Notes: generated from the letters alone by a model not told the origin. A DNA stretch of 64,000 nucleotides from Staphylococcus piscifermentans (GCF_900186985.1 NZ_LT906447.1:558001-622000); one strand, 5' to 3'; numbered from the stretch's first letter, positions 37,200 through 46,208 are shown. A program made the numbers and translations.

Positions 37200-37666
37200 T
37201 GATATCTTACACCCATCTTAAAAAGTCTACAATCTTTTTTTAAACAATATGAGATAAATGTAAAAAAGAAATAACGATGTAAGGATACAAATATTTAAGA
37301 GAAATACTCAACCTCAACGCCCACAAGGATTTCAAACCGTACGCCTTAACTGAGAATTTTTCGCAAAACCGTCACATCTTATTTCAAAAGAAACCTTTAG
37401 AAAGTTCGAATAATGTAAGAGAAAGTCCTCATCCTAGATTTAATTTTAAGTAGATGTAAGCAATTAACGAATATCATTTTAAATATCAATAAAGTTTGTA
37501 AATAATATGTAAAAAGTATGCAACATTTTAATTAATATCCCAAAATATACTTTTATATCCATTATAATGAATCACAAGCGGTCGGATTAGTCGTGAAAGC
37601 TAAGCATCATCAACGCTTCTGACATGTAGCATTCAATTTTCCGCATTACGGAGGTAACGAAGCAAT
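37200..37666. other. Intergenic region between feoA and capA
   Basis: No gene is seen. It holds AAAAGAAACCTTT, whose reverse complement occurs at 56199, and TATAAT at 37563-37568, a candidate -10 for capA about 100 bases upstream. Confidence 0.4.
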
Positions 37667-38404
37667 ATGGAAGAAAATAAAAGTTTTGATTTTTCAAAGT
37701 TATGGGAGATTATCAAGCGCAATTTGAAGTGGCTGATAATTCTGCCGATTGTCTGCCTATTATTGAGTGTGCTGTTTACAGCAGTAGCAGTACATCCCAA
37801 ATACCAAGCAACTTCACAAGTCCTTATCAACAAGAGTGATAAAGGGGATTTAACTATGGCAGAGAAATTCCAAGCAGATTCTCAAATCGTCGCTACATAT
37901 ACTGACATCGCAAAAAGTCCACGTGTATTAAGCAAAGTGGCGGATGAAGTCGGACATGGAGAAGATGCGAATTCGATTTCAGAGAAAGTAGAAATTAGTA
38001 ATGAGCCTAACTCGCAAGTATTGAACTTTACTGCTACAGATGAAAACAAAAAACGTGCTGAAAAAATTGCAGATCAGTCTGCTGAAATCTTCAAAAAGCA
38101 AATCGGCAGTCTTGCTGAAAAAGGTGACATTGAAGTCTTATCTAAATCAGCGGACAATGTTAAATCTACATCTGCAAGCATGGGTAAAAATGCCACAGTC
38201 GGCTTTATTGCAGGATTAATTCTAGCAGTCATCCTTATCTGTATTTTAGAATTCTTAAGAAATTCAAAAAAGCATAAAACACAGCGCAGTGAAACAACAC
38301 ACACACAACATACACATCAACGCAGACGTCCTAAAAGAGAAGATTTAACGCAAGGTGATGTGGATGAGTACGATAGACCTGATGAAGGAAATCATCTGCG
38401 CTAG
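37667..38404 (+). CDS. capA: Wzz-like capsule chain-length/kinase activator protein CapA
   Basis: The 245-residue protein has two membrane helices (about 27-47 and 178-200) flanking an extracytoplasmic Wzz domain that begins with HPKYQATSQVLI. The C-terminal tail is basic and His-rich (HTQHTHQRRR). Such proteins regulate polysaccharide length and activate a CapB-type tyrosine kinase. No capB follows; capD comes next after 123 bases. GGAGG lies 12 bases before the ATG. Confidence 0.9.
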   Translation: MEENKSFDFSKLWEIIKRNLKWLIILPIVCLLLSVLFTAVAVHPKYQATSQVLINKSDKGDLTMAEKFQADSQIVATYTDIAKSPRVLSKVADEVGHGEDANSISEKVEISNEPNSQVLNFTATDENKKRAEKIADQSAEIFKKQIGSLAEKGDIEVLSKSADNVKSTSASMGKNATVGFIAGLILAVILICILEFLRNSKKHKTQRSETTHTQHTHQRRRPKREDLTQGDVDEYDRPDEGNHLR

Positions 38405-38527
38405 TAAACTTATTGCACTATCAGTAGGTTGGGATTCTAATAGAACACCCGACCTCTTGCTTTTTCAACATCACTATAACTTGTATTTAAAGCACAGAGA
38501 GAGAACTTTAAATTGGGGTGAAAGAAA

Positions 38528-40411
38528 GTGTCCAAAATACCTGTCAGACAGCAGCGTCTGATATTCTTTTTAATTATAGATTCACTGATTGTTGCATTTT
38601 CTGTCTTTTTAAGTTATTCGATTCTAGAACCATACTTTCGTGGTTATTCATTAACATTATTAATCTTATCATCATTAGTTTTACTATGCTCGCACCATAT
38701 TTTTGCGAGTGTTTTCAATTTATATCATCGTGCATGGGAGTACGCCAGTATTAATGAAATGTTTGTCATTGTCAAAGCAGTAACCTGTTCAATGGCCTTG
38801 ACCGTACTGGTCGTTCCCTTTTTCACGCATGAAGGTCCATTTTTGAGATTGTATTTTATTACATGGATGATGCATATTCTGTTGATCGGAGGTTCAAGAC
38901 TATCTTGGAGAATATTCAATAGAACAGTTAATCGCCGAGGACGAAAATCAAAAAACACTTTAGTTATCGGAGCAGGTGCAGGTGGTTCAATGCTGGTTCA
39001 ACAAATGTTGAAACGTCCAGGTATGGGCATGGAACCTGTACTCGCAGTCGATGATGATCCAAATAAACAGAAATTAACGATTACAGAAGGCGTGAAAGTT
39101 CAAGGTAAAATTGAAGATGTACCTGATTTAGTACGCAAATATCGTATTAAGAAAATTATCATTGCAATTCCGACACTTTCTCAAAAACGCTTACGTGAAA
39201 TTAATGAGGTTTGCGAAAATCTCGGTGTTACTGTATTGAAAATGCCGAATATCGAAGAAGTCATGTCGGGCGAACTCGAAGTCAATCAATTGAAGAAAGT
39301 CGAAGTTGAAGATTTACTCGGACGTGATCCGGTGGAATTAGACATGCAGTTGATTTCTAAAGAATTGACACATCAAACAATTATGGTAACCGGTGCAGGC
39401 GGTTCAATCGGTTCAGAAATCTGTCGCCAAGTTTGCCGCTTCGCACCTGCACGTATTATCTTACTTGGCCACGGTGAAAACAGTATTTATCTCATTCATC
39501 AAGAGCTGCAGAAACAATATGGCGACCAAATTGATATTGTGCCAGTGATTGCCGATATTCAAGATAGAGCGCGTATGTTTAAGATTCTAGATCATTATCA
39601 ACCTTATGTGGTCTATCACGCAGCAGCACATAAACATGTGCCAATGATGGAATACAATCCAAGTGAAGCCATTAAAAATAACGTTATAGGTACTAAAAAT
39701 ACAGCAGAAGCAGCACGTGCGGCCAGAGTCAGCAAATTCGTTATGATTTCAACCGACAAAGCAGTCAACCCGCCGAATGTCATGGGCGCTTCTAAACGTG
39801 CGGCCGAAATGATTGTTCAAAGCATGAACGAAGAGAATTGTAAGACCGACTTTGTAGCAGTGCGCTTCGGTAATGTGCTCGGCTCCCGTGGTTCAGTTAT
39901 TCCATTATTCAAGAAACAAATTGAAGCGGGCGGTCCGATTACAGTGACACATCCTGACATCACACGCTACTTCATGACGATTCCAGAGGCGGCACGACTT
40001 GTATTGCAAGCCGGCGCAATTGCAGAAGGCGGAGAAGTCTTCGTACTCGATATGGGTGAACCAGTGAAAATTGTAGATTTAGCCAAAAACTTAATTCGCT
40101 TGAGCGGATACAAAGACGGCGACATCGAAATCCAGTTTACCGGTTTACGACCAGGAGAGAAACTTTACGAAGAACTCCTCGACGAAGACGAAATACACCC
40201 AGAACAAGTCTATGAAAAAATCTATCGCGGTAAAGTAGAAACAATGAAAAACGATGACGTACTACGTATCCTCGATGAAATCATTCATAGCAAAGACTAC
40301 AAACAAAAACTGATCGACCTCGCCAACCATCGCTACGAAGATAAAAACGGCAAAGTCGACGCACAAGATGAGGGCAACGACGATATCCCGCCCTTTCGCG
40401 TAATCAACTAA
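38528..40411 (+). CDS. capD: CapD-like polysaccharide nucleotide-sugar dehydratase
   Basis: The 627-residue protein has four N-terminal membrane helices (about 10-115) and a CoA-binding-like domain with VIGAGAGGSMLVQQM (about 140). It also has an extended SDR domain with VTGAGGSIGSEICRQ (about 285) and ISTDKAVNPPNVMGASKRAAE. This is the UDP-GlcNAc 4,6-dehydratase type of CapD/FlaA1. The GTG start at 38528 has GGGGTGAAAG 4-5 bases upstream. Capsule or exopolysaccharide precursor synthesis is likely. Confidence 0.92.
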   Translation: MSKIPVRQQRLIFFLIIDSLIVAFSVFLSYSILEPYFRGYSLTLLILSSLVLLCSHHIFASVFNLYHRAWEYASINEMFVIVKAVTCSMALTVLVVPFFTHEGPFLRLYFITWMMHILLIGGSRLSWRIFNRTVNRRGRKSKNTLVIGAGAGGSMLVQQMLKRPGMGMEPVLAVDDDPNKQKLTITEGVKVQGKIEDVPDLVRKYRIKKIIIAIPTLSQKRLREINEVCENLGVTVLKMPNIEEVMSGELEVNQLKKVEVEDLLGRDPVELDMQLISKELTHQTIMVTGAGGSIGSEICRQVCRFAPARIILLGHGENSIYLIHQELQKQYGDQIDIVPVIADIQDRARMFKILDHYQPYVVYHAAAHKHVPMMEYNPSEAIKNNVIGTKNTAEAARAARVSKFVMISTDKAVNPPNVMGASKRAAEMIVQSMNEENCKTDFVAVRFGNVLGSRGSVIPLFKKQIEAGGPITVTHPDITRYFMTIPEAARLVLQAGAIAEGGEVFVLDMGEPVKIVDLAKNLIRLSGYKDGDIEIQFTGLRPGEKLYEELLDEDEIHPEQVYEKIYRGKVETMKNDDVLRILDEIIHSKDYKQKLIDLANHRYEDKNGKVDAQDEGNDDIPPFRVIN

Positions 40412-40417
40412 TCAGAC

Positions 40418-40446
40418 ACACCTGCTTCGGCGGGTGTTTTCTTTTT
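40418..40446 (+). terminator. capD terminator
   Basis: ACACCTGC-TTCG-GCGGGTGT stem with a tetraloop, then TTTTCTTTTT. Confidence 0.85.
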
Positions 40447-40604
40447 GGTAAAAGAAAGAATTGGAGAGTGGAATGGCCTTGAAGAGTGTGACCAAATACT
40501 CGTTTTGGAATAAATCAGCTACAATTTCGACAATTTCAGAATATTGTATGAGGATTTCACCCAGTTCATTATTGACTATTGAATGTGAAACTCATAATAT
40601 TAGG

Positions 40605-40623
40605 TATAATGGAAACGTTTTAG
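40605..40623 (+). promoter_or_regulatory. -10 element overlapped by a cre-like site before gtaB
   Basis: TATAAT (40605-40610) abuts TGGAAACGTTTTAG (40610-40623), which matches the CcpA cre consensus except at its last two positions. The -35 is weak. Confidence 0.6.
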
Positions 40624-40709
40624 AGTACGGGGCTGTATCAGACTTAAACGCAGGAATATACATAAGATTTACTCTAAATCAGTACCTGCTTTCCCCGGCT
40701 CTTTTTTTT
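40620..40709 (+). ncRNA. Structured leader or small RNA before gtaB
   Basis: The predicted ~90-nt RNA ends with eight U. GAGUACGGGG pairs with CCCCGGCUC (one bulged A) to close the whole molecule. Inside, GAUUUA/UAAAUC and GCAGG/CCUGC pair. UGUAU (40633) can also pair with AUACA (40658), which crosses the GCAGG helix and would make a pseudoknot. The terminal helix plus U-run would act as a terminator, leaving gtaB to read-through or to another start. A CcpA-controlled pseudoknotted RNA recalls staphylococcal RsaI/RsaOG, but I cannot confirm identity. A 90-residue open frame over it is not credible. Confidence 0.6.
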
Positions 40710-40725
40710 ACAAAGGAGAATTTAA

Positions 40726-41592
40726 ATGTCTAAGATAAAAAAAGCAGTTATACCAGCAGCAGGATTAGGGACAAGATTCTTGCCTGCCACGAAAGCAATG
40801 CCTAAAGAAATGTTGCCGATATTAGATAAACCTACTATTCAATATATTGTGGAAGAAGCGGCACGTGCAGGTATTGAAGATATCATCATCGTAACAGGTA
40901 AACATAAGCGCGCTATTGAAGATCATTTCGATAATCAAGTGGAATTAGAAAATAACTTGCGTGAAAAAGGTAAGGATGACTTGTTAGAAAAAGTACAGCA
41001 TTCTACACAATTAGCTAATATCTTCTATGTGCGTCAACGTGAGCAAAAAGGTCTAGGCCATGCAATTTGGACAGCACGTCAATTTATCGGCAATGAGCCG
41101 TTTGCGGTATTATTGGGCGATGATATTGTAGAATCTGATACGCCAGCAATCAAACAATTGATGGATGTGTATGATGAAACGGATAAATCAGTGATTGGTG
41201 TGCAGACTGTTCCGGAAAATGAAACACATCGTTATGGTATTGTTAAGCCTGAAGGTCATGAAGGACGTTTATATGAAGTAGAAAAATTTGTGGAAAAACC
41301 TGCACCAGGTACAGCGCCGTCAAATTTAGCTATCATGGGGCGCTACGTGTTGAAACCTGAAATCTTTGATTATCTATCAACTCAAGATAAAGGTAGCGGC
41401 GGCGAAATTCAATTGACAGATGCGATTGAGCGATTGAATCAAGATGACAAAGTATACGCTTATGATTTCGAAGGTCATCGTTATGATGTCGGCGAAAAAA
41501 TCGGATTTGTCAAAACAACAATTGCTTACGCGTTAAAAGATGCAGAAATGAAAGATGAAATTGAAAGCTATATTAAAAATTTAGATTTGTAA
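40726..41592 (+). CDS. gtaB: UTP-glucose-1-phosphate uridylyltransferase
   Basis: GtaB makes UDP-glucose for glycolipids, teichoic acid decoration and polysaccharide. The 288-residue nucleotidyltransferase has [30 protein letters not shown] and [19 protein letters not shown] lies 9 bases before the ATG, directly after the U-run of the upstream RNA. Confidence 0.96.
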   Translation: MSKIKKAVIPAAGLGTRFLPATKAMPKEMLPILDKPTIQYIVEEAARAGIEDIIIVTGKHKRAIEDHFDNQVELENNLREKGKDDLLEKVQHSTQLANIFYVRQREQKGLGHAIWTARQFIGNEPFAVLLGDDIVESDTPAIKQLMDVYDETDKSVIGVQTVPENETHRYGIVKPEGHEGRLYEVEKFVEKPAPGTAPSNLAIMGRYVLKPEIFDYLSTQDKGSGGEIQLTDAIERLNQDDKVYAYDFEGHRYDVGEKIGFVKTTIAYALKDAEMKDEIESYIKNLDL

Positions 41593-41609
41593 TAGGTTGA
41601 AATAGAGAA

Positions 41610-41660
41610 GAGCGGGACAGAAACGAGATTGGTTTGTATTATTTCGTCGTTCTGCCCCGG
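41610..41660. repeat. Dispersed GGGACAGAAAC-type hairpin
   Basis: GCGGGACAGAA and TTCTGCCCCG arms enclose ACGA/TCGT. It is followed by CAAAGCTAAT, as in other copies, and works as a likely gtaB terminator. Confidence 0.65.
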
Positions 41661-41674
41661 CAAAGCTAATTAGA

Positions 41675-41707
41675 GAAGGGTTGGAACAAAAAATGTTCCA
41701 ACCCTTC
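41675..41707. terminator. Strong hairpin after gtaB
   Basis: GAAGGGTTGGAACA and TGTTCCAACCCTTC are perfect 14-bp arms. Confidence 0.75.
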
Positions 41708-41742
41708 ATTTATGGGGGGAATGTGTGCGAATTCCGCGTGAA

Positions 41743-41971
41743 TCTAGACACATCTCGAAAACTAGTGTCTAGAATACGGTGTTATTTAGACACTTCTCGA
41801 AAACTAGTGTCTAGAATATGGTGTTATTTAGACACTTCTCAAGAACTAGTGTCTAGAATATGGTGTTATCTAGACACATCTCGAAAACTAGTGTCTAGAA
41901 TATGGTGTTATTTAGACACTTCTCAAGAACTAGTGTCTAGAATATGGTGTTATTTAGACACATTCGAATCC
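41743..41971. repeat. 42-bp palindromic tandem array, 5.5 units (array 1)
   Basis: Units start at 41743, 41785, 41827, 41869, 41911 and a partial one at 41953. Each has TCTAGACAC or TTTAGACAC, a 13-base centre (TTCTCGAAAACTA type) and GTGTCTAGA, then an 11-base spacer ATATGGTGTTA. The 31-base core is an inverted repeat with 9-bp arms. It is the same core as in array 2 (48577-49069) but reversed. Because the unit is 42 bases (14 codons), a spurious frame with a 14-residue repeat stays open. Confidence 0.92.
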
Positions 41972-42168
41972 GATAAACGGGTATATTGGCCATGAATCAG
42001 GTTAACGTGTCCAATATGCAACCGCCACCCCTCATAACCCGACGCACTCCGCACACCCACCACTTAAATATTATGAATTTTTCTTGAAGAACGTTATTAA
42101 TTAACGGTATAGGGTAAATTAATAATGAATAAATTATTAAACAACTTTTTCAAGAAAGAGTGATGTAT
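41972..42168. other. Intergenic leader of the Usp gene
   Basis: No gene is seen. AT-rich sequence near 42090-42140 probably holds the promoter of the Usp gene. Confidence 0.3.
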
Positions 42169-42591
42169 ATGTATAAAAATATCTTAGTACCATTCGATTT
42201 CGGCAATGCTTTCAATAATGTTCCAGAACAATTGAAGAAACTTACAAATGGTGCAGAAGATGCGAAAATTACCATTTTTAACGTTATCTCTGAAACAGAT
42301 TTAGCAAACTATGTGCGTTACCAAAATAAGCATTTTGAAGAAGTAACTAAAGAAAAAGAAGAAGATATGCAACCTTTTGTGAAAAAGCTTGAAGAATTGA
42401 ATTTACCTTATGAAATTGTATTTACAGTGGGCTCCCCAACAACAGAAATTTTAACCGATTTAGAATCTAATAAATATGATATTGTGGTTATGAGTAATAA
42501 ACGTTCTCGTGTAGAATTGAAACACGTATTAGGTCATGTCACTCATAAAGTGGCTAAACGTTCTAATACACCTGTATTGATTGTAAAGTAA
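42169..42591 (+). CDS. Universal stress protein, UspA family
   Basis: The 140-residue protein has YKNILVPFDF at its start and VMSNKRSRVELKHVLGHVTHKVAKRSNTPVLIVK at its end. The usual ATP-binding G-x2-G-x9-GS pattern is partly changed (SNKRSR instead of GxxGxx), so nucleotide binding is uncertain. GAAAGAG lies 8 bases before the ATG at 42169. Confidence 0.88.
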   Translation: MYKNILVPFDFGNAFNNVPEQLKKLTNGAEDAKITIFNVISETDLANYVRYQNKHFEEVTKEKEEDMQPFVKKLEELNLPYEIVFTVGSPTTEILTDLESNKYDIVVMSNKRSRVELKHVLGHVTHKVAKRSNTPVLIVK

Positions 42592-42602
42592 TAATGGACG
42601 AA

Positions 42603-42625
42603 AAAACCGCTTCGGCGGTTTTTTT
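42603..42625 (+). terminator. Usp gene terminator
   Basis: AAACCGC-TTCG-GCGGTTT stem followed by TTTTT. Confidence 0.85.
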
Positions 42626-42683
42626 CATGTCTGCTTTTAGGTTTGAAAAAGGGGTAAATAAACCGAAAAGGAGTGAAGAATTT

Positions 42684-43601
42684 ATGGAAATATTAAAGTA
42701 TCAGGATTGGAAAGATGAACAACTGACACTGCACTTGATTACTCAGATTCTAGGCAAGTATAAAATTGCTTGTGCATATCAACGCCCCCAATGGGAACAT
42801 GTGACTTTAGATATTACAACAGAAGGCTTAACAACCGGCATACTTTATGTAGATGATAAACACTTCTCGATTGATATCAATTTATTAGATGACTTGATTG
42901 AAGTTCGTGTGAATCACGAAAAAACTTCTTTTACTTTAGAAGATGGTAAAACAGTTCAAGATTATTTCAAACAAATAAAAGGTACCTTAGATGATTATGA
43001 TATCAAAGTACAATTGAATCCAGCGCCGCAAGAGATGGAAAATAAAATTCCTTTAGATGAAGATACTACTCACCATCACTATAATCATGATGTCGCAGTT
43101 AAGGCATTAGAATTAATGCAATATGCAGAACGCTCTTTAAAACGCTTTATTCATCCTTTGCGCGCTAGAACTGCGGGCCCTGCATTTTTCTGGGGAACTT
43201 TCGACATTTCAGCAATTATAGTTAATAATAAATTTCATGAGGAATTTAAACCAGCACAAGTCATTGAATATGGAGCATTTGATGAGGAAATGATTGAATT
43301 CGGTTTCTGGTTCGGCGGCGGCGATTTTGCAGGTCCGACATACTTCGTCTTACCTTATCCATTCGTAAATAAAGACTTTACATTTAACGAATCACTACCT
43401 GAAGGCGCGCGTTTTGACCAAACTTTGACAGAGTTTGTCTATGAATTGCAACGTGGCGATTTACGAGAATTAGATACGATTAAAGCAGTCTTTGAAAGTG
43501 GCTATGCAATCTTTGGCGAACACCTTAATTGGCCAAACCTAGATCATAGTGAAGTGCCTATGCATATGCCGCCTAATTTGCATACGAATAAAGATGCATA
43601 G
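42684..43601 (+). CDS. DUF5996 family protein
   Basis: The 305-residue protein belongs to the DUF5996 family, whose function is unknown. Recognisable parts are RPQWEHVTLDITTEGLTT, RTAGPAFFWGTFDISAI and EFGFWFGGGDFAGPTYF. Members are soluble and often solitary. AAAAGGAG lies 10 bases before the ATG at 42684; a frame from 42594 would add 30 residues across the preceding terminator. Confidence 0.8.
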   Translation: MEILKYQDWKDEQLTLHLITQILGKYKIACAYQRPQWEHVTLDITTEGLTTGILYVDDKHFSIDINLLDDLIEVRVNHEKTSFTLEDGKTVQDYFKQIKGTLDDYDIKVQLNPAPQEMENKIPLDEDTTHHHYNHDVAVKALELMQYAERSLKRFIHPLRARTAGPAFFWGTFDISAIIVNNKFHEEFKPAQVIEYGAFDEEMIEFGFWFGGGDFAGPTYFVLPYPFVNKDFTFNESLPEGARFDQTLTEFVYELQRGDLRELDTIKAVFESGYAIFGEHLNWPNLDHSEVPMHMPPNLHTNKDA

Positions 43602-43682
43602 CATACAATGATTAAATCATATATAATGAATTTAATCGTGTGTTTTGACACCTGAAAAGAATAAACAGAAAGGGCGACAGCA

Positions 43683-44408
43683 ATGATAGAAATGGATGGC
43701 ATTGTTGCCAAAATGAAAAACCAAAAGATTAATTATGATCGTGTATTAAAGAAAATGATTCAACAATGGGAACGTACTGATGAACGTCCAAAAATAATGC
43801 TGCACAGTTGTTGCGCACCATGCAGTACTTATGTGTTAGAATTCTTATCGCAATATGCAGATTTAGCAATTTATTTTGCTAATCCTAATATTCATCCTAA
43901 AAAGGAATATGAACGCAGAGCCTGGGTGCAAAAGGATTTTATAGAAAAATTCAATCAAGAAAATGGGACGAATGTACGTTACATCGAAGCACCTTATAAA
44001 CCGCATGAATTCATGAAGATGGCAAAAGAACGCGGTTTGATGGATGAACCTGAAGGCGGATTAAGATGTCGTGCATGTTTTGAAATGCGTTTAGATATGG
44101 TGGCAGAAGCGGCGGTCGAACATGGCTATGATTATTTCGGCAGCGCATTGACACTCTCACCGAAAAAGAATGCACAGTTGATTAATGAACTTGGTGCAGA
44201 AGTTCAAAAACTTTATGACGTCAATTACCTTCCAAGTGACTTTAAGAAAAATAAAGGGTATGAACGTTCATTAGAAATGTGCAGAGATTATAATATTTAT
44301 CGACAATGTTATTGTGGCTGTGTCTTTGCAGCACAAGCACAAGGTATAGATTTCAAAGAAGTGAATAAGTCAGCAAAAGCATTTTTAGATACAGTTGAAA
44401 CTAAATAA
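43683..44408 (+). CDS. queH: Epoxyqueuosine reductase QueH
   Basis: QueH removes the epoxide oxygen from epoxyqueuosine in tRNA, the last step of queuosine synthesis. The 241-residue protein has HSCCAPCSTYVLEFL near 40, GGLRCRACFEMRLDM in the middle, and RQCYCGCVFA near the C-terminus. These give the Cys sets for its Fe-S cluster. GAAAGGGCGACAG precedes the ATG. A second Met four codons downstream is a possible alternative. Confidence 0.93.
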   Translation: MIEMDGIVAKMKNQKINYDRVLKKMIQQWERTDERPKIMLHSCCAPCSTYVLEFLSQYADLAIYFANPNIHPKKEYERRAWVQKDFIEKFNQENGTNVRYIEAPYKPHEFMKMAKERGLMDEPEGGLRCRACFEMRLDMVAEAAVEHGYDYFGSALTLSPKKNAQLINELGAEVQKLYDVNYLPSDFKKNKGYERSLEMCRDYNIYRQCYCGCVFAAQAQGIDFKEVNKSAKAFLDTVETK

Positions 44409-44421
44409 GTTGCTTTGTGAA

Positions 44422-44453
44422 AACAGTACGTCCTAGTTCGGCGTGCTGTTTTT
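44422..44453 (+). terminator. queH terminator
   Basis: AACAGTACG and CGTGCTGTT arms followed by TTTAT. Confidence 0.75.
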
Positions 44454-44513
44454 ATAATTGAAAAAGGAACCAAGAGGGAGTGCTAATTAAATTAGAAACT
44501 ACATTCATGCACT

Positions 44514-44545
44514 AAAAAAGAGAAGGCTTGGGGAAACCTTCTCTC
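44514..44545 (-). terminator. Minus-strand terminator of the long RNA candidate
   Basis: Read on the minus strand, AGAGAAGG, loop UUUCCCCAAG, CCUUCUCU and then UUUUUU. The T-run exists only in that direction. Confidence 0.85.
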
Positions 44546-45400
44546 GCAGTTCAACAATATCAATTTTTATCAGGAGTTATGTCGGAACCTAAAGGGGAGG
44601 TGTCCGGCACTTTGTTGTTCTAGTATATTTAATAGGAGTGCATTTAATAGGATTGTTGTTAATGCTTGATTACTTACTTTGCCTACAATTATAAGGGGTA
44701 ATCAATTCTTAATTCAGTGAATCCGATGTCGAATCCTCTAACATTCGAACTGTCTTCATGTGAATTAAGCATTAAAGTTCAAGATACAAATGTTTCAAAA
44801 ATCAGTAGATTGTCACAAATTGTATTCAAGACTTGTTCTATCATGCAGACCCAAACAGGGATTTATTGGGAGTTGGTTGAAAACGGTTGGGGAGCCGGTT
44901 TCAATAACGAATGAGTCTGTTGTTTATTGAATGCTGTGAGCTTGGGGAAACTCACTGATGATTCATTGCTTGAATATAAAATTGTGCATGCACACTATAT
45001 CTACGGGGGAGCTGACACAGTGTATTATCTTCTGAAAATCGAAAGTCACCTCCTGAAATATACTTGATGCTGTCTTATTACTACGTGGGGTAACGTAGTT
45101 TCAATAAGGGTCAGCGATACAGAGACTCCTACCACAGCATCTCTGTATCTGAATCTACTCTAAGTTGCAGAATCTAAGGTGATCTCGTTCACTGCTAAGC
45201 GTCTAGGTTAGAAAACTCATCGAATTGCCCAACCTTCGCTAAATGAAATAATTGAATAGATAGCGTTGCCAAAAGCGCATATCCATCAACTGTTCATTTC
45301 TCTACGTTCTCTTGAACAGCGAATCCGCTTACAACAACTTTGTTATCTATTTCACATATAACTCTAACAAAGAATGTGAGGAAAATCACTAAATATGGTA
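44514..45400 (-). ncRNA. Candidate long regulatory RNA with C-rich hairpin loops
   Basis: About 900 bases between queH and the DUF488 gene hold no credible protein gene but many stable hairpins. Read on the minus strand the loops carry four or more C: UACCCC between ACUACGU/ACGUAGU (45080-45099), UUUCCCCAAG between GUGAG/CUCAC (44937-44956), CUCCCCAA between CGG arms (44876-44903) and CCCCUUU between ACCU/AGGU (44583-44607). A fifth is UUUCCCCAAG in the terminator. GAUACAGAGA/UCUCUGUAUC is a further perfect 10-bp stem (45117-45150). UCCC-bearing loops are the hallmark of staphylococcal mRNA-binding RNAs such as RNAIII and RsaA. The 5' end and promoter were not located, so the right border is approximate. 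Confidence 0.6.
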
Positions 45401-45591
45401 TAAAATTATTTGCACATGTGACATCATTGTGAACCTGTTTAAATTTCTGTAATATTTAAAAATTACTGTTCTACCACAGCAATTTTTTTGACAGTGAAAA
45501 AATTGCAAAACATACAATGTGTTTGTAGCAAGAAAGCAAGGGTATTTCAGAAAGTGAAGCGAAAATTTTTTTGAAAAGAGAGGGAGCTAGC
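45401..45591. other. Promoter region between RNA candidate and DUF488 gene
   Basis: TTGACA (45488-45493), a 19-base spacer and TACAAT (45513-45518) form a likely promoter for the DUF488 gene. The stretch also holds TTGTGAAC-like words near 45427. Confidence 0.45.
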
Positions 45592-45963
45592 ATGACTGTT
45601 AAAATTGAACGTATTTATGAAGATAAAGCACAAAATGATGGTGTGCGTGTACTTGTCGATCGCGTTTGGCCACGCGGCATATCTAAAGAAAATGCGAACT
45701 TAGATGAATGGATGAAGAATATCGGACCTAGCACAGAATTGCGTAAATGGTTTGGTCATGATCCTGATAAATTTGATGAATTTAAAAAGAAATACATTGA
45801 TGAGTTGAAAAATAATAAAGAGCAACATGAAGAATTAAAAGTATTAGAAGGTATCATTAACGATGCGCGTAAAGATGTAGTGTTGTTATATTCGGCTAAA
45901 GATGAAGAACATAATCAAGCGGTAGTATTGCAAGAGTATTTAAAAGAACAAGGCTATAAATAA
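45592..45963 (+). CDS. DUF488 family protein
   Basis: The 123-residue protein has the DUF488 signature VRVLVDRVWPRGISKENA near residue 20 and LRKWFGHDPDKFDEF in the middle. The family is small and soluble, with no settled function. AGAGGGAG lies 5 bases before the ATG at 45592; a frame from 45571 is less likely. It precedes pflB but a terminator and about 300 bases separate them. Confidence 0.85.
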   Translation: MTVKIERIYEDKAQNDGVRVLVDRVWPRGISKENANLDEWMKNIGPSTELRKWFGHDPDKFDEFKKKYIDELKNNKEQHEELKVLEGIINDARKDVVLLYSAKDEEHNQAVVLQEYLKEQGYK

Positions 45964-45969
45964 TTAAAG

Positions 45970-46070
45970 AAGCGGTGCAAAAAAAGTTATTTCGTAGTCC
46001 CGCCTTGACAAAGTCTGCCAGTAGAATCTATAGAAGTTGAGACATAATTTTGTCTTAGCTTCTTATTTTT
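45970..46070. repeat. Dispersed repeat with terminator hairpin before pflB
   Basis: A degenerate GCGG...TTATTTCGTAGTCCCGC unit (45970-46005) is followed by TCTGCCAGTAGAATCTATAG and the hairpin AGAAGTTGAGACA/TGTCTTAGCTTCT (46032-46063) with TATTTTT. The block order is the mirror of the 62.3-kb copy. Confidence 0.6.
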
Positions 46071-46208
46071 TGCAAATAAAACAAACTCTGTTCTAATACA
46101 CTAGCTATCGTATAGTACAAATATATAATACAGTTTCACAACCTTGACACACCTTGTTTAATTCTTTCGGAAATTAAGTGATTTTTTTCACAAAAGCCCG
46201 TATACTCA

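Noticed and set aside
40461-40733. 90-residue open frame before gtaB
   Set aside because: It spans a promoter, a cre site, a structured RNA and a T-run, with no ribosome site and no recognisable domain.
41681-41995. Plus-strand 104-residue open frame with the same repeat
   Set aside because: Same artefact in array 1; its start lies within a terminator hairpin and has no ribosome site.
44717-44914. 65-residue open frame between queH and DUF488
   Set aside because: It has no ribosome site and runs across stable hairpins of the RNA candidate; amino acid content is not protein-like.
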